Source of the DNA: Cinnamomum chago
Taxonomy: Eukaryota; Streptophyta; Magnoliopsida; Laurales; Lauraceae
Direction: 5' to 3'
DNA length: 64,000 bases
Assembly: GCA_038049695.1 (NCBI GenBank)
Contig: CP142461.1
Location: forward strand, 24,807,001 to 24,871,000
Part shown: positions 47,057 to 58,624 of the stretch, in pieces
Layout of the letters: each line of letters begins with the position of its first letter
How positions within the stretch are numbered: position 1 is the first letter of the stretch
Position numbers and translations under genes: made by a program
The notes under the pieces: generated by a model
Told to the model about the DNA's origin: nothing
The model's input: the letters and a program-made list of their open reading frames with translations, nothing else
The model's database searches: none

Positions 47057-48472
47057 CCGTTTACTTGAGAACACCGGATGCTTGGAATTGAAATATTCGC
47101 ATATTATATCTTTGCTTATGTTTCTTTTCCGAATTCCTTGGCTACTTTTTGGCTGGTAGCCTATGTTGGATTTCGCATGAGATGGGATTTTTTTTTTTGG
47201 AAATTTCAAATTCTTTCAATCTATTTCCATTCTTTCTCTTTTCAAAAAAAAAAGTTCAGATTTCTCGTTTTGGATTCAAAATTGAGAAACTTTGATCCTT
47301 TCCTTTCTGGGCATTGGCGCTCGCGATTATCCGCTGAGACCGGCTTGGATCGGGGATTGGGCCATTGTTTCTCTTCGACGAGTCTGTTAGAGATTTCAAA
47401 GAAAAAAAAAAGCAAACTTCTTTGCCTTGGATTCAAAATTGAGAAGTTTTGATCCTATCCTATCGTTCATCGCGCTTACAGAAATGTTGAGCCTGTTCGA
47501 CTAAAGGTTTTGGATCATTGTTTCTCTTTGATGAATTCATTAGAATTTAAAAAAAAACAATTTCAAAAAAAAAATCAAAACTTTTCGTTTTGGATTCAAA
47601 ATTGAGAGGTTTTGATCCTATCCTATCGTTCATCGTGCTTGCAGAAATGTTGAGCCTGTTCGACTAAGGTTTTGGATCATTGTTTCTCTTCAATGAGTCT
47701 AGTAAAAATAAAGCAAAAAAAGAAAAGAAAAGAAAGACATAGACCGCTAAGGCCAAACCAACTGCGTTCTTTGATCTCGGTTGATTCAAGAAAAGCCTTG
47801 TCCAGAGTGTGGAGACAGCCTGACTGTTCGAGGCAAGGGTCCTCCAAACGGGCTCATTAAGTAATCCTACCCTTACCTGGGGGCAATTCTATCAATTGTG
47901 ATTTCATAAGACCGGGTTAGGAAGCCTATGTGTACTCTCTTATCTTTTAAATAAAAATTGTAAAAAAAAAAAAAAAAAACTCTCGTCATTTTGGATTCGG
48001 ATCCGAGAAATTGTGGTTCCTTCCGGGGTACTGGCGCTCACGGAAATCGTTGAGCCCGTCTTTGGATTGGGATACCACATGCTCTCCTTGATGAATCCAT
48101 TTTGACATTTAAAAAATAGAGAATCCCATCTCATGGATGCGATCTCCAACATTTGTGTCTAGCGGTGCTAGTACGCCCTTTCAGGGTCTACTGTATTCGC
48201 GACCGGCGCATTTGTAAAACTCCAACCTTATATTCTTCTTATCTCGAGCAAGCCCTGCTTCGCGATAAGTCGAATTTAGGTTTACAATTGCTTCTAGCAG
48301 TCACTGGGACGCTCATTTTGGGGCTCACCATACTTGCAATAAGAACAATTGTGCCCTCTATGGCTTTTGCCCTACTCACGTCGCCTGGGTCATATCCCTC
48401 GAGCGATCTGAAAAGGCAAACCCATAGATTGCCTTTTTTCCATTTATAATCATTATATTCTTGTGATTACTA
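47057..48472 (+). other. Tat untranslated leader with tandem repeats
   Basis: No coding capacity. Four degenerate units of about 150-170 bp contain TTTGGATTCAAAATTGAGA, then TTTGATCCTATCCTATCG, GAGCC(T/C)GT and ATTGTTTCTCTTCGATGA. They start near 47270, 47432, 47591 and 47985. A poly-A run (about 47961-47980) and a Y-rich stretch ending CTTGTTTCAG (48484-48493) suggest a spliced leader. Confidence 0.65.
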
Positions 48473-48514
48473 ATGGATGTGGTCTTGTTTCAGAAGTTTT
48501 CCAAAAAACTAACA

Positions 48515-50635
48515 ATGGCAGCTTCATTAACCATCACCTTTGATGAGAACAAGTACCAGCTCATGCTCCAAGACAAACAAACCAAGCGCACTTACAAGCG
48601 CCCTGCTAGCTGCCGAAGCGTCATTTCCCTCGGCAACTCAGAAAACACCGGGTGGACCTCAACTCCCCGGACCATTGTCTTCGGGTCATTGGGACCATTC
48701 CCACTACCCGCAGAAGAAACCGCACCTGCCAAGAAGCAGAGAACCGCCCCTCAACGTATCACTACAGTGATACCAAGGGCGATCATCAAGAAGCCTGAGG
48801 CCCGTAGCGCTCCTGCAAAGCCTCAACCAGCAAGAAACCAGGTCTGCTCAGAGACTTGGTCTCCAAGGCCTTCACCCAAACAGCGAAGGTCACAAACATC
48901 AGCAAAGCCAGCATACCTGGCCCCTCTCAAGGAGAACCGATTCTACCCTCTTGCTTACATGAAAGAGGAGAAACCGACCCTCCGCCAAACAAAACCAACT
49001 CAGCATGAGCCGGCTTGCTCCTACAAGCCCAAAATCAAGTCATGCATCATCAGGCCTCCGCAAGAACCTGCCAAGGCCTACATTCCTGCGAGTCGACCCT
49101 TCCTCTCAATAGGAGCCGAACTCGCCAAATTCAAAGCTTCGCTGCCACAGGCAAAGGACTGCGTCCAGATCCTGTCCCTGCCCGTCTTCAAAGAAGACAA
49201 GCTCGGCTACTGTGCACCAGGGACTACGTCCTTCATTGCCAGAGCACAGCCAGAGCTAACCGAAGCTCAAATCGCTCGTCGTATGCGCCGCCGTGCGGCA
49301 TATCGACAAAAGAGACTAGAGAAGCAAAGAACCCAAGATTCTGCACTTCAGGTCTCCCAAAAATGGGTCGAAAAAGAAAGACCCGACCAAGTTGTTGTTG
49401 TTCATATGGTTGGCAAAACCAGAAAATGCCAGAAGTCAGCAACAAAAATCCACGTCAGGCGCCCGGTGACTCGCAGCGTCTCCCGGACACGAAGACATAA
49501 AGAAAACTCTCCCGCTCCTTCAAGCCAAGGACATCAGAGTGACCACTCTTCGAGCTCTTCATCTAAAAGGATGAGCTCCAGCTCAGTCACCAAGACAATA
49601 TCTTCATTCAACTCTCGAGGAATGAACGTCCTGGTCACAAATGCTGAGCAACCTCCGCCGCATGATGACGTAACCGCACGCATCCAGCAGCTGGAGCTAG
49701 GGCAGCAGAGGATAGAGACTCTAATAGAGAACCTAATTCTCAATCTTCAGCGTCCACAAAACAATGAAGCTCTTCCGAGCCATCAAGGGGACGAGGAAAA
49801 TGCGGAAAACAGTGAGTCACGCGCCCTTACCAAAAAGGACGTTGACGATATCCTCGCCAAAGCAAAAGAAGAGGATACACTAAAGGAGCATGGGATCAAG
49901 CCACCATATCCCTTGTGGATGGACTCGGTCCCGTTCCCTACAAAATTCAAGCAACCTACTCTCCAAACATATACGGGGAAAGGTTCAGCCAGACAGCACG
50001 TCATCCATTTCAAGATCCTGACGGGAGCTATTGCGGATCAAGATGCCCTCAAAATCCGCCTCTTTGCAAGTACCCTAAAAGGTACGGCCTTTGATTGGTA
50101 CTCCACTCTGCCGGAGGACTCCATTCAAAATTGGGCCATGCTGGAGACACACTTCCTAACCCACTTCAAAGGTGAGGATCATCCTGTTACTATGGCTCAG
50201 CTCTGCAGCCTAAAACAGGGAGAGAATGAGTCAACATATGACTTCATTCACAAGTGGAAGGCAATGGCATACAAATGCTCCGATGTACTGCCACAAGCGT
50301 CACTGGTCGACATCTGCCGAAACAACATGAGAGCAAGAATCCGCTCCATGATCATCGGCAACAAATCAAAGAACTTGGGAGAACTCTTGGAAGCAGTTAT
50401 GGAAGCTGAAACGGTGATCAAAGACCTCAATAGTGAGAAATCATCAAAGAAAGAGCCGACTGCCATTGCAACCTCAAAACCAAAGAAAAAGGAGGTTCTC
50501 AATGTGCAAACCAAGTCAGCTCCTCAGCAGCCAAAGAAAGCTGAAAACAAAGCTGCAGGTAAAAAGCCTGAACTTTCTGATGCCTTCAGAGAACGAGTAG
50601 AAAAGAAATACCCGTTCCCCTCAAATTGCGAATGA
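48515..50635 (+). CDS. gag: Tat-lineage Gag polyprotein
   Basis: This is the structural protein that packages element RNA into virus-like particles. The open frame extends from 48473. I prefer the ATG at 48515 because it has better context (AACAATGGC) and the earlier ATG lies before a possible splice acceptor (CTTGTTTCAG). The N-terminal ~400 residues are basic, Pro/Ser-rich and poorly conserved. A heptad-like stretch near residues 390-420 (IQQLELGQQRIETLIENLIL) suggests a coiled coil. The retrotransposon Gag core (PF03732 type) lies at about residues 465-620: PFPTKFKQPTLQTYTGKGSA, then FASTLKGTAFDWYSTLP and LCSLKQGENESTYDFIHKW. No CCHC zinc knuckle and no protease follow: the frame ends at a deletion junction near 50630. 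The Gag core itself is intact. Confidence 0.85.
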   Translation: MAASLTITFDENKYQLMLQDKQTKRTYKRPASCRSVISLGNSENTGWTSTPRTIVFGSLGPFPLPAEETAPAKKQRTAPQRITTVIPRAIIKKPEARSAPAKPQPARNQVCSETWSPRPSPKQRRSQTSAKPAYLAPLKENRFYPLAYMKEEKPTLRQTKPTQHEPACSYKPKIKSCIIRPPQEPAKAYIPASRPFLSIGAELAKFKASLPQAKDCVQILSLPVFKEDKLGYCAPGTTSFIARAQPELTEAQIARRMRRRAAYRQKRLEKQRTQDSALQVSQKWVEKERPDQVVVVHMVGKTRKCQKSATKIHVRRPVTRSVSRTRRHKENSPAPSSQGHQSDHSSSSSSKRMSSSSVTKTISSFNSRGMNVLVTNAEQPPPHDDVTARIQQLELGQQRIETLIENLILNLQRPQNNEALPSHQGDEENAENSESRALTKKDVDDILAKAKEEDTLKEHGIKPPYPLWMDSVPFPTKFKQPTLQTYTGKGSARQHVIHFKILTGAIADQDALKIRLFASTLKGTAFDWYSTLPEDSIQNWAMLETHFLTHFKGEDHPVTMAQLCSLKQGENESTYDFIHKWKAMAYKCSDVLPQASLVDICRNNMRARIRSMIIGNKSKNLGELLEAVMEAETVIKDLNSEKSSKKEPTAIATSKPKKKEVLNVQTKSAPQQPKKAENKAAGKKPELSDAFRERVEKKYPFPSNCE

Positions 50636-53213
50636 ATCCCCTCAAATGCTTCTTCGTTATTTCATCGGGTAAGTTTCTCATATTCATAGTACGGAAAGCT
50701 GGCATAGAGCTTGACCCCACCAAAGTCAAGGCTATCCTAAAAATGCCACCTCCAAGAACCCTAAGACAATTAAAAGGGCTCCAAGGAAGATTGGCTTACA
50801 TTCGACGGTTCATCTCCAACCTATCAGGGAAGTGTCGTCCATTCCCTCGGTTAATGAAGAAAGGTGTCGATTTTGTCTGGGATGCTGAATTTGAAGCCGT
50901 GTTCCAGGACATCAAGACATACCTGACTAAACCTCCAGTGTTGGCTGCCCCCACAACTGGAAAACCATTCCTCTTGTACACAAGAGCCCTTGACTGTTCT
51001 TTAGGCGCTCTACTCGCACAAAAGAATGACAAGGGAAAAGAAGCTGCTCTATATTACCTTAGCCGCATGTTGGTAGGTGCAAAGCATCGCTACTCTCCAG
51101 TCGAAAAAGAATGCTTGGCAGTGATGTTCGCCGTACAAAAACTGCGTCACTACCTGCTATCCAACACAGTGTACCTGATTTCGAGGATCAATCTCCTAAA
51201 GGTCCTTGTCACAAAAGCAGGTTCTCTCAATGCCCGACTGGCAAAATGGTCCATCCTCCTGTCACAATTTGACATTAGGTATGTACCACAAAAAGCACTC
51301 AAAGGCCAAGCTCTAGCAGACTTCCTCGCGGAGCATCCATTGCCTAAAGATTCTCCACTCAGGGATGACCTCCCAGACGAATCGATCTATAGTGTGGAGA
51401 CTTCCTTATCAAATGCTTCCTGGCACATGTACTTCGATGGCGCAACCAGGACAAATGAAAAGGGAAATCAAATATCGGGAATTGGCATTCTCTTTGTTAG
51501 TCCCGACAAATACATGATTCCACACGCATTCTAGCTACTGGAACCATGTTCAAACAATTCAGCTGAGTACCAAGCCCTCATCGTAGGATTGGAGCTCGCC
51601 CTTGAATCCGGCATCACTACGCTGGAAGTTTTTGGAGACTCTCAACTGATCGTCAACCAGATGAATCAGAAATTTGAAGTCAGGAAGCCCGATCTGTTGC
51701 CTTACTACAACAAGGCACAATCGCTTCGACAAAAGTTCGACATCTGTCACATCACCCACATCCTCAGAGGTGAAAACATTCGTGCAGATGCCCTGGCTGG
51801 ACTTGCTGCGTCTATGGCAATCCAAGAAGGGGAAAACATGCAAGTTACAGTGTGTCAAAAAAGGATTCTCCCTCCTCTCAACACACATCAAGCAGTTGCT
51901 GAATGCCACCAAGTGGTTGGAAGTCGGATCTCCGTTCTTAAACCTCTGATCGGCGACTGGAGGGATCCGTTCATTGATTACATCATGTTCGGAATCCTAC
52001 CTGAGGATCCAAAAGAGCGGGTAAGCATCCAAAGGCGAACCCCAAACTTTCATTTGGATATTCCTTCAAAAATGCTTTATAGGAATTCCTACAATGGAGT
52101 ACTTCTACGCTGCTTGTCACAACAAGAGGCTGAGAAAACACTCAAAGAAGTACATGCTGGTCTTTGTGGAGCCCATCAGGCTGGGCCTAAGCTCTACGAT
52201 CAGATAAAAAGGTTAGGTTATTATTGGCCTACCATGGTGGCTGATGCAATGCAATTTGCTAAGCGCTGCCAACAATGCCAAGTTCATGGAGATTATGTCC
52301 ACATGCCTCCGGAATGGCTACATCCTACAGCAATCTCATGGCCTTTTGAAGCCTGGGGTATGGACATCATAGGTCCTATCTCTCCCCCATCAAGCAAAGG
52401 TCATCGCTTCATTTTCGCTGCTACGGATTATTTCTCTAAGTGGTCAGAAGCATTCGCGCTCAACGAAATGAAGACCTCGTCAGTCCTTCAATTCTTGCGC
52501 ACTAATATAATTTGTCACTTCGGCATACCTAAAAGATTCGTCCATGATAACGGACCACAGTTTCGCGATCACCGATTCTACAGATTCTGCGACAAATACA
52601 AAATCCAAAGTTGTCCTTCAACTCCGTACAATCCGGCAGCGAATGGACTAGCAGAGGCTTTCAACAAAATGCTCTGCAAAATTCTCAAGAAAATGGTCTC
52701 TAGTCACAAAAGAGATTGGGGCGACAAACTGCCTGAAGCTTTGTGGGCCTATCGAACCACCATTCGAGGACCAACCCATAGCACACCATTCTCCTTGGTC
52801 TATGGATGCGAAGCTGTTGTCCCTTTGGAAGTTCAAATTCCTTCCTTAAGGGTATCTCTGCAAAATGACATGACGCAAGAAAGTAATGTCAAATTGAGAC
52901 TCCAAGAGCTGGATAACCTCGATGAGAGACGGCTCGAAGCTCTACAAAGCATTAAACTCTACCAAGCACGCATGGCAGGATCTTTTGACAAGAAGGTCAG
53001 GCAACGCGCCTACAAAAAGGGAGACTTGGTTCTTACAGTAAAAGACCAATGGTTTTTGCCAACAAATCCAAAGGCAAATTTGAACCAAAATGGGAGGGAC
53101 CTTCCGTCATAGACAAAGTCTTCTCCAACGGCGCATACGCTCTTCTAAACATGGAAGGTGACAGATATATGCTGCCCATCAATGAAAAGTTCTTGAAGCG
53201 GTACTACCCTTGA
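50630..53213 (+). pseudogene. pol: Tat-lineage pol remnant: RT tail, RNase H, aRNH, integrase
   Basis: This is the enzyme part of the Tat element. It starts abruptly at the end of the reverse transcriptase (RMNPLKC, GIELDPTKVKAI); protease and the RT catalytic region are deleted. Next come the gypsy RNase H (CSLGALLAQKNDKGKEAALY, YSPVEKECLA) and the second, archaeal-type RNase H typical of Tat (MYFDGA; NNSAEYQALIVGLELAL; VFGDSQLIVNQM), broken by a TAG at 51532-51534. Integrase follows with its zinc motif (HAGLCGAH ... CQQCQ) and DDE core (MDIIGP, HDNGPQF, NGLAEAFNK). A one-base loss near 53040 shifts the frame before the conserved C-terminal end, whose stop would be at 53211-53213. It is non-functional. 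Confidence 0.9.
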
Positions 53214-54990
53214 AGGCTTCTTCCATCGGGTCAGAGCGACGCCTGCACGGCCAAAACCTATTCCTAGGTATCTGCTCGTCAAACCCACTCCTTTTGGAAT
53301 TTTCATCCTCTTGTTGAAATTTCTAAAAAAAAACCCCTCAAAACAATGTCTCTTTCATCGTTTCATTGTTAAAAAAAAAAAGCAAATCCAAAAATCCAAG
53401 TTTAGGAGCCTCTTCCCAAACTTGACCAAAATTTTCGATCCTTGAACCCAAAATTCATGGTTTGAAACAAAATCAGGACCTAGGGATTTCAGCTCTAGTC
53501 CACCCCGACTTTTACCACCAAAATGGTTTTGAGTCAAAATTTACGACCCTCGTGTCTTTAAACAAAAAAATGGTTTTTCAAAAACCGCAGGGAAGCGACG
53601 TTCAGTCGATACTTGCAAAACCCAAAATCGGAAGGATGCGAACCCCATTCGATACTTCCAAAAACCCCAAAATTTCAAAAAATCGTGGAGAGGCAACGTT
53701 CCAGTTGATATCCACAACCCAAATTTCAAAACAAATAAAAAACAAAACAAAGGTTCGAAAAAACCTCAAAATTCAAAAATCGTGGGGAAGCGACATCCAT
53801 TGATACCCACAAAACAAAATTTTTGAAGACAAAAGCAGGGAAGCGACGCTTAGTCGAAACTTGCACCCAAATCCGCGAGGAGGCGACATTCCATCGATAC
53901 TCGCAACCGAATGAACAAGGAGGCGACATTCCATTGATACTTGCAATACCATTCAGCAGGGAGGCGACTTTTAGTCGATACTTGCATTTTTGAAAACCAA
54001 AAAACCTGGCTTTCACGCCAAAAACTCGGTTTTTATGCCAGAAACAAAATTTGGCTTCCATGCCAACAAAACAAAACTCGGTTTTCAAAAAAAAAAATCT
54101 GGCTTTCATGCCAAAAATAAAAAATCTGGCTTTCATGCCAAAAAGAAATTTCGGCTTTCATGCCAAAAACAAAATCTGGTTCTTACGCCAAAAACAAAAT
54201 CGGCTTTCATGCCAAAAACAAAATCTGGTTCTTACACCAAAAACAAAATCGGCTCTCATGCCACAAACAAAATCTTTGGCTCTCATGCCACAAAAAATCT
54301 TTGGCTCCCATGCCATCTCAAAAATCGGCTTTCATGCCACCAAAAAAAAAAATCGGCTTTCATGCCACCCCAAAAAATCGGCTTTCATGCCACCTCAAAA
54401 TTCGGCTTTCATGCCATCTCAAAAAAACTTGGCTCTCATGCCATCCCAAAATTTGGCTTTTACGCCACAAAAACCGGCTTTCATGCCACTCCAAAAAAAA
54501 TCGGCTTTCATGCCACCTCAAAATTCGGCTTTCATGCCATCATCAAAAAAGAAAAACCTGGCTTTTACGCCAACAAAAAAAAAAACCCGGCTTTCATGCC
54601 AACAAAACAAACTGGTTTTCAAAACAAACCGGCTATAGATGCCATCCAAATCCGGCTATAGATGCCACCCGAAATTTGGCTTTCATGCCGTAAACAAAAA
54701 CTGGCTCCCATGCCAAAACAATCATTTGTCAAAAGATTTCTCACAAAATGAAAAACTTTTGATCACATCCCATTTAGCAATCACTTTAATCACAATATTT
54801 GAGTGAGCGTAGGGAAAACAAAAAAAGAAAGTACCAAAAAATACATGTGGTACCAAAAAAAAAAAAAAAAAAAGAAAAGTGTTCACAAGCACTACAAAAA
54901 TGTATACCAAAAAAAAATACATGTGGTATATAAAAAGAGAGAAAGAGTTTCTATTACAAAAAAAAAAAAAAAAAAAAAAAAAAACAGGGC
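53214..54990 (+). repeat. Tat pol-aORF spacer with two minisatellite arrays
   Basis: 53580-53990 has about seven degenerate units built on GAGGCGACATTCCATTGATA followed by CTTGCAA. 53995-54715 has roughly 25-28 units of about 22-30 bp of the form CGGCTTTCATGCCA separated by A-rich linkers. 54780-54990 is A-rich with TACATGTGGTA repeats and a run of about 25 A. The overlapping long frames at 53990-54693 (K/FH/A-rich) are translations of the satellite in three phases, not genes. Such hypervariable arrays are known from the same location in Tat/Ogre elements. Confidence 0.85.
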
Positions 54991-54991
54991 C

Positions 54992-55874
54992 TCAGCCAAA
55001 AATGCTCTCCAGCCAAGCTTTCAGCTCCTCAAGCAAACTCTTGGCTTCATCCGTCAGAGTCTCCAAGGCACGCTTCTTCAAGAATCTGCCATGAGTAACT
55101 GGAGAAGGCTCTATCCCTTCTGCTACACCAGGAAGATTATCCCGAGCAGTCTGCCATCGTTCATTCTCTCTAGCCTTCCAATTGAGAATCTGATCGGCCT
55201 CTGTAACTTGGCGAATCAAAGCACTCTCCCTATCACGAGCCTCTGTTATGGCGGACCACGTACTGGCGACTTGGGCTTTTAAGTGTTCGAGATGCTTCCT
55301 TGCCTCCTCAACCTCTCCATCAAGGATGCTAAGGTCATTCTGCAGCCTGATGATGTCTAACTCCGCTCGGTTCCTCTCCCGAACCAGCTGCTTCCTGCCC
55401 TGTGCAGTCTCTTTCAATTCCGATTGAGCCTTCTCAGCAGGGTTCAGGAACATCTCTTGGAAGAACTGGTCATCAGGATAGCTGATGGTCTCAAACCACC
55501 TGTCGCCTAATGCAATGATCTTATCAACGATCGCCGGGGCGTCCGTAACATCCAGACCAATATCTTCCTCAGCATCTTTGAGAATCTCCTTCACATGCGG
55601 AATCTTGCTACGTGCAACATCCAAGTGTCCAGAAAGGAGGGTCTCAATCCAAGAACTCAAAACCCGCATCACCACCTTCTTCGCATACTGAAGAGATGGG
55701 CCAGATGAAGACTCACCCTTCTCTGTCGATTGGCTGCCCAAGTCATGTCCCATCGGAAGAGTAACAATAGAACACTTTCCAATCGGGGCCGCTGGAGAAG
55801 GAATCTCAACATGAGGTCTTGCCTCTGCCGCGTCAGAATTGGCTGGAGGAGTCCCAATTACTGGGTCAACTTCT
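54992..55874 (-). CDS. Antisense aORF of the Tat element, last exon, C-terminal part
   Basis: This is the C-terminal portion of the extra antisense gene carried by Tat-lineage elements between pol and the 3' LTR. About 290 codons are open to a stop at 54992. The central part (about 55230-55450) is rich in charged heptads (ETAQGRKQLVRERNRAELDI) and is a likely coiled coil. The exon continues across the Copia-like insertion to 58018-58128 in frame: the 5-bp target duplication AGAAG (minus strand) joins the halves without a frame change. No catalytic motif; function unknown. Confidence 0.7.
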
Positions 55875-58017
55875 TGTTGGGATTGGTGTATGCCCTAAAG
55901 CCCACTGACTGCACTCACATCTCTGTAACTGGATATTTATTGGTTATTTAATGGAATGACATTTTCTCTTTATACGTGTGTATATGTATGGTTGTGTAAG
56001 GCCCATTGTTTTCTAGTAAATGACTCAGGTGTGTAGTGGCTACACACAGTAAGGTCTGAGTCATGGACACTTGAAACAATAAACATGTTCATAACTGAGA
56101 GATGGAGTTGGGCACTTCATCTTGGTATAAGTTATAATGAGATACTCTCCTGTATTCAGGGTGACTTACCTTAGTCACGGAGGTCTTTCCGGATTTATCT
56201 CATTAGTGCATGTGTCATGCATTGAACAGGACCACTTGAAGGTGTGATCTCTAAAATAGTACTATCACAGAGAGAGATCAACTCACCTCTTGCTACTAAG
56301 TGACCAGTGCTCTTAATCTTGAGCATTTGTGGATGAACTGACGAAGTCGAGTTCTTGTACTTTAATTCACTATGGGTGGGATCCTGTTCATGGGTCAACA
56401 GCTCTGTGTTTTGGGTACTCGGGCTTGATTAGTTGGGACGTGCAAATGCAATATGGAATCTATGCCATCAAATGATGGAATGATCGTCCCCTTAGAATTA
56501 TCCGATTAATCATCAGAATCTAAGATCTTAGTATATGGATGTTCCATATGGATATTGAACTTGTGGGTCGCTCCCTGGATCAAGAGAATGATATCAGGAT
56601 GATGATTAAGTCAAGGGTATGAAGTTCTAAGGTTGAGATGTAATCAAGAAGGTAGATAGTACATCGGTTGACCTACTTGATTATGGATGTTACATAGAGG
56701 GGCATTATGGTCATTGTACTTGGTAGGTCAAAGACATTCGTCTATTTATGATGAGCTTTATTTGCAATTTAATATTTGTCCCTGGAGTGCAACCATAACT
56801 CTCTAGTGGAATGAGTTAGGGTTAAAATGATCTTAATGTTGCTATGGGGTTAGCATGGACATTTTGGTCATTTTGGGAGCCAAGGGCAAATATGTCTTTT
56901 GGTCCCTCTTCTAGCCACTTTCCTATATTGGCATGGTTTCCTAATTTAATTAGATGATATGTGGTTGAATTATTTTGTGGAAGAATAATTTTGAGTTTAA
57001 ATTCTAATAGGCTCTTGATGGCATACATGAATTTAACTCTAGCTAAATTATTTACTAGTGGGCCATGGTGTGTTTAGCTATCTTGTGGGCCAGCCATAAG
57101 TGGAGCCCCTTGTGTGAGGTTTCCAAGTTTAATTGGGTATCTTTACTTGGAAGGAAAGACTCCTCTTTGGGTAAGAATTCCATTGATTAAAGGTTACTAA
57201 TTTTATTGTCTTTAATTAGTAAGTATTGCACAACTAAAGGGGAAGGTTGCTATTCTTTTTAGGGATTGACATTCCTATTGAAATTAGGATTCCCAAAGAG
57301 GAATCTAATCATTATAAATATAAGAGAGTCCCCTTGGGCGTGCAACACAGATGAATGATCAAGTGGCTGGAATTCTACCCTAGGGCTTGCAACAAGTAAG
57401 AAACCCCATTGGCCGCCCAAGACATAAAAGAGGCATTCACGCCCAGCCCTTGCAGCCCTCTTCTTCTTCATTGGAGAGAGGTGATCAGGTCCTGGGTTGT
57501 TTCCACAAAGAGTAGTTCAGAAAACCCTTCTTAGGATTCCATAGTTTGATCCCACCATCAAGACCAATTAGATTGGGAAGTGGAATAGGAGAGAAGATCA
57601 AAGGAGAGAAAAATTCTGCAACAAATTCCTGCACCTGTGTTGCTGGTTGCAGGCTGGTTTCAGACCTTTGAAGTCTTTCTTTTCAGAGTTTAGAGGCACT
57701 CAAATCATCAAGGTAATAGTCCTCTATCATCTCCTTACATTATACACATGTTGATTATGATTTCATGGAGTTTTTATGCATGATTCATGGCTGGAAAATC
57801 AGATTAGTTTCAAGTTTTTAAAACTAGATCAGCCATGGACGTCCTCTTGAATCTGATTTCAGATCTGTAATGCATTTACTTTCACTTCTGGCATCCCTAG
57901 CTCTGGCTCTGAAGGAAGCGATGGACTCTCTTCTGTCACTTTAAAATCTGCCAAACACAAAAGGTATGAATATGATCCTGTTAAAAATCACTATCAGGGT
58001 TATTACTATGAAAGTAC
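55875..58017 (+). mobile_element. Copia-like LTR family B, copy 2 (solo, 2143 bp)
   Basis: It begins TGTTGGGATTGG and is flanked by CTTCT at 55870-55874 and 58018-58022, which fixes both ends and shows a solo insertion. It contains TATAAATATAAG (about 57312) and a downstream R/U5-like stretch with a possible donor CAAGGTAATAG (57710). The 3' end reads GAAAGTAC instead of the usual CA. No coding domain; the family is uncertain. Confidence 0.8.
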
Positions 58018-58128
58018 CTTCTTCGATGATTGGCGGAATGCTTTCCTTCTCCATGAACTCATCGGAAGTATCGTCAACACTGGCGTCCATCGATGGTTCA
58101 AAGTCGTAGGAATCCTGTGGTAAATCAG
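58018..58128 (-). CDS. Antisense aORF, last exon, N-terminal part
   Basis: This piece is bounded on the 5' side by a splice acceptor (TTGTATCAG) and on the 3' side by the Copia-like insertion. It is acidic (DSYDFEPSMDASVDDTSDEF) and in frame with 55874 across the insertion. Confidence 0.65.
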
Positions 58129-58203
58129 CTGATACAAAAAAAAATGTGTGTTAGCAAATCAAGTCACAGACAAAAAAAGAAAAGAAAGCGGAAAAAGTAA
58201 TAC

Positions 58204-58317
58204 CAGTTGGAGATTCTGCATTCATTTCAGAGTCCCTTGGTTTGTCTTCTGGCGTCTCCACAGGGTCAGGCGTCCTCTCATCGGTTGCAACATCAGGGAT
58301 CGCTATGTCTTCCTCTT
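58204..58317 (-). CDS. Antisense aORF, middle exon
   Basis: This is a small exon between acceptor TTTAGCAG and donor GTATTAC, phase 1 on both sides, matching its neighbours. It codes for an acidic, Pro/Thr-rich linker (EEDIAIPDVATDERTPDPVE). The acceptor three bases earlier would work equally. Confidence 0.6.
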
Positions 58318-58406
58318 CTGCTAAAAAAAAAGAAAAAAGCAGAAGCAGAAGCAAATCAAAATATGGAAAAATACCATGAAAGGAACAGAGAGAAGTGGAA
58401 ACATAC

Positions 58407-58624
58407 CTCCACCAACGGTATCTTCTTCTCGGCTCCTTTTTTCCGGAGGCTCCTCAGCAACCTCGGGCACCTCCTCATTGATAGTAAGAGGAACTTCTTT
58501 ATCAAAAGAGTCTTTATTGTGATGCTGACTCCTCTTCCTCTTACTTCGGCGAGTTCGCTTCTTAGAAGAACCTGCCCCACCATCAGAGTCTGGTCTCTCG
58601 CTTGACTCCTCACTGGATGGCCTG
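58407..58624 (-). CDS. Antisense aORF, upstream exon, 3' part
   Basis: It ends at donor GTATGTTT (58401-58406 region). It codes a Ser/Lys/Arg-rich stretch (SSKKRTRRSKRKRSQHHN) that looks like a nuclear localisation signal, then an acidic part. The long LTR at 58625 separates it from 62696, with the GCCTG duplication and an unchanged frame. Confidence 0.65.

Noticed and set aside
53990..54693. Three overlapping long frames rich in K, F, H and A
   Set aside because: These are translations of the CGGCTTTCATGCCA minisatellite in different phases.
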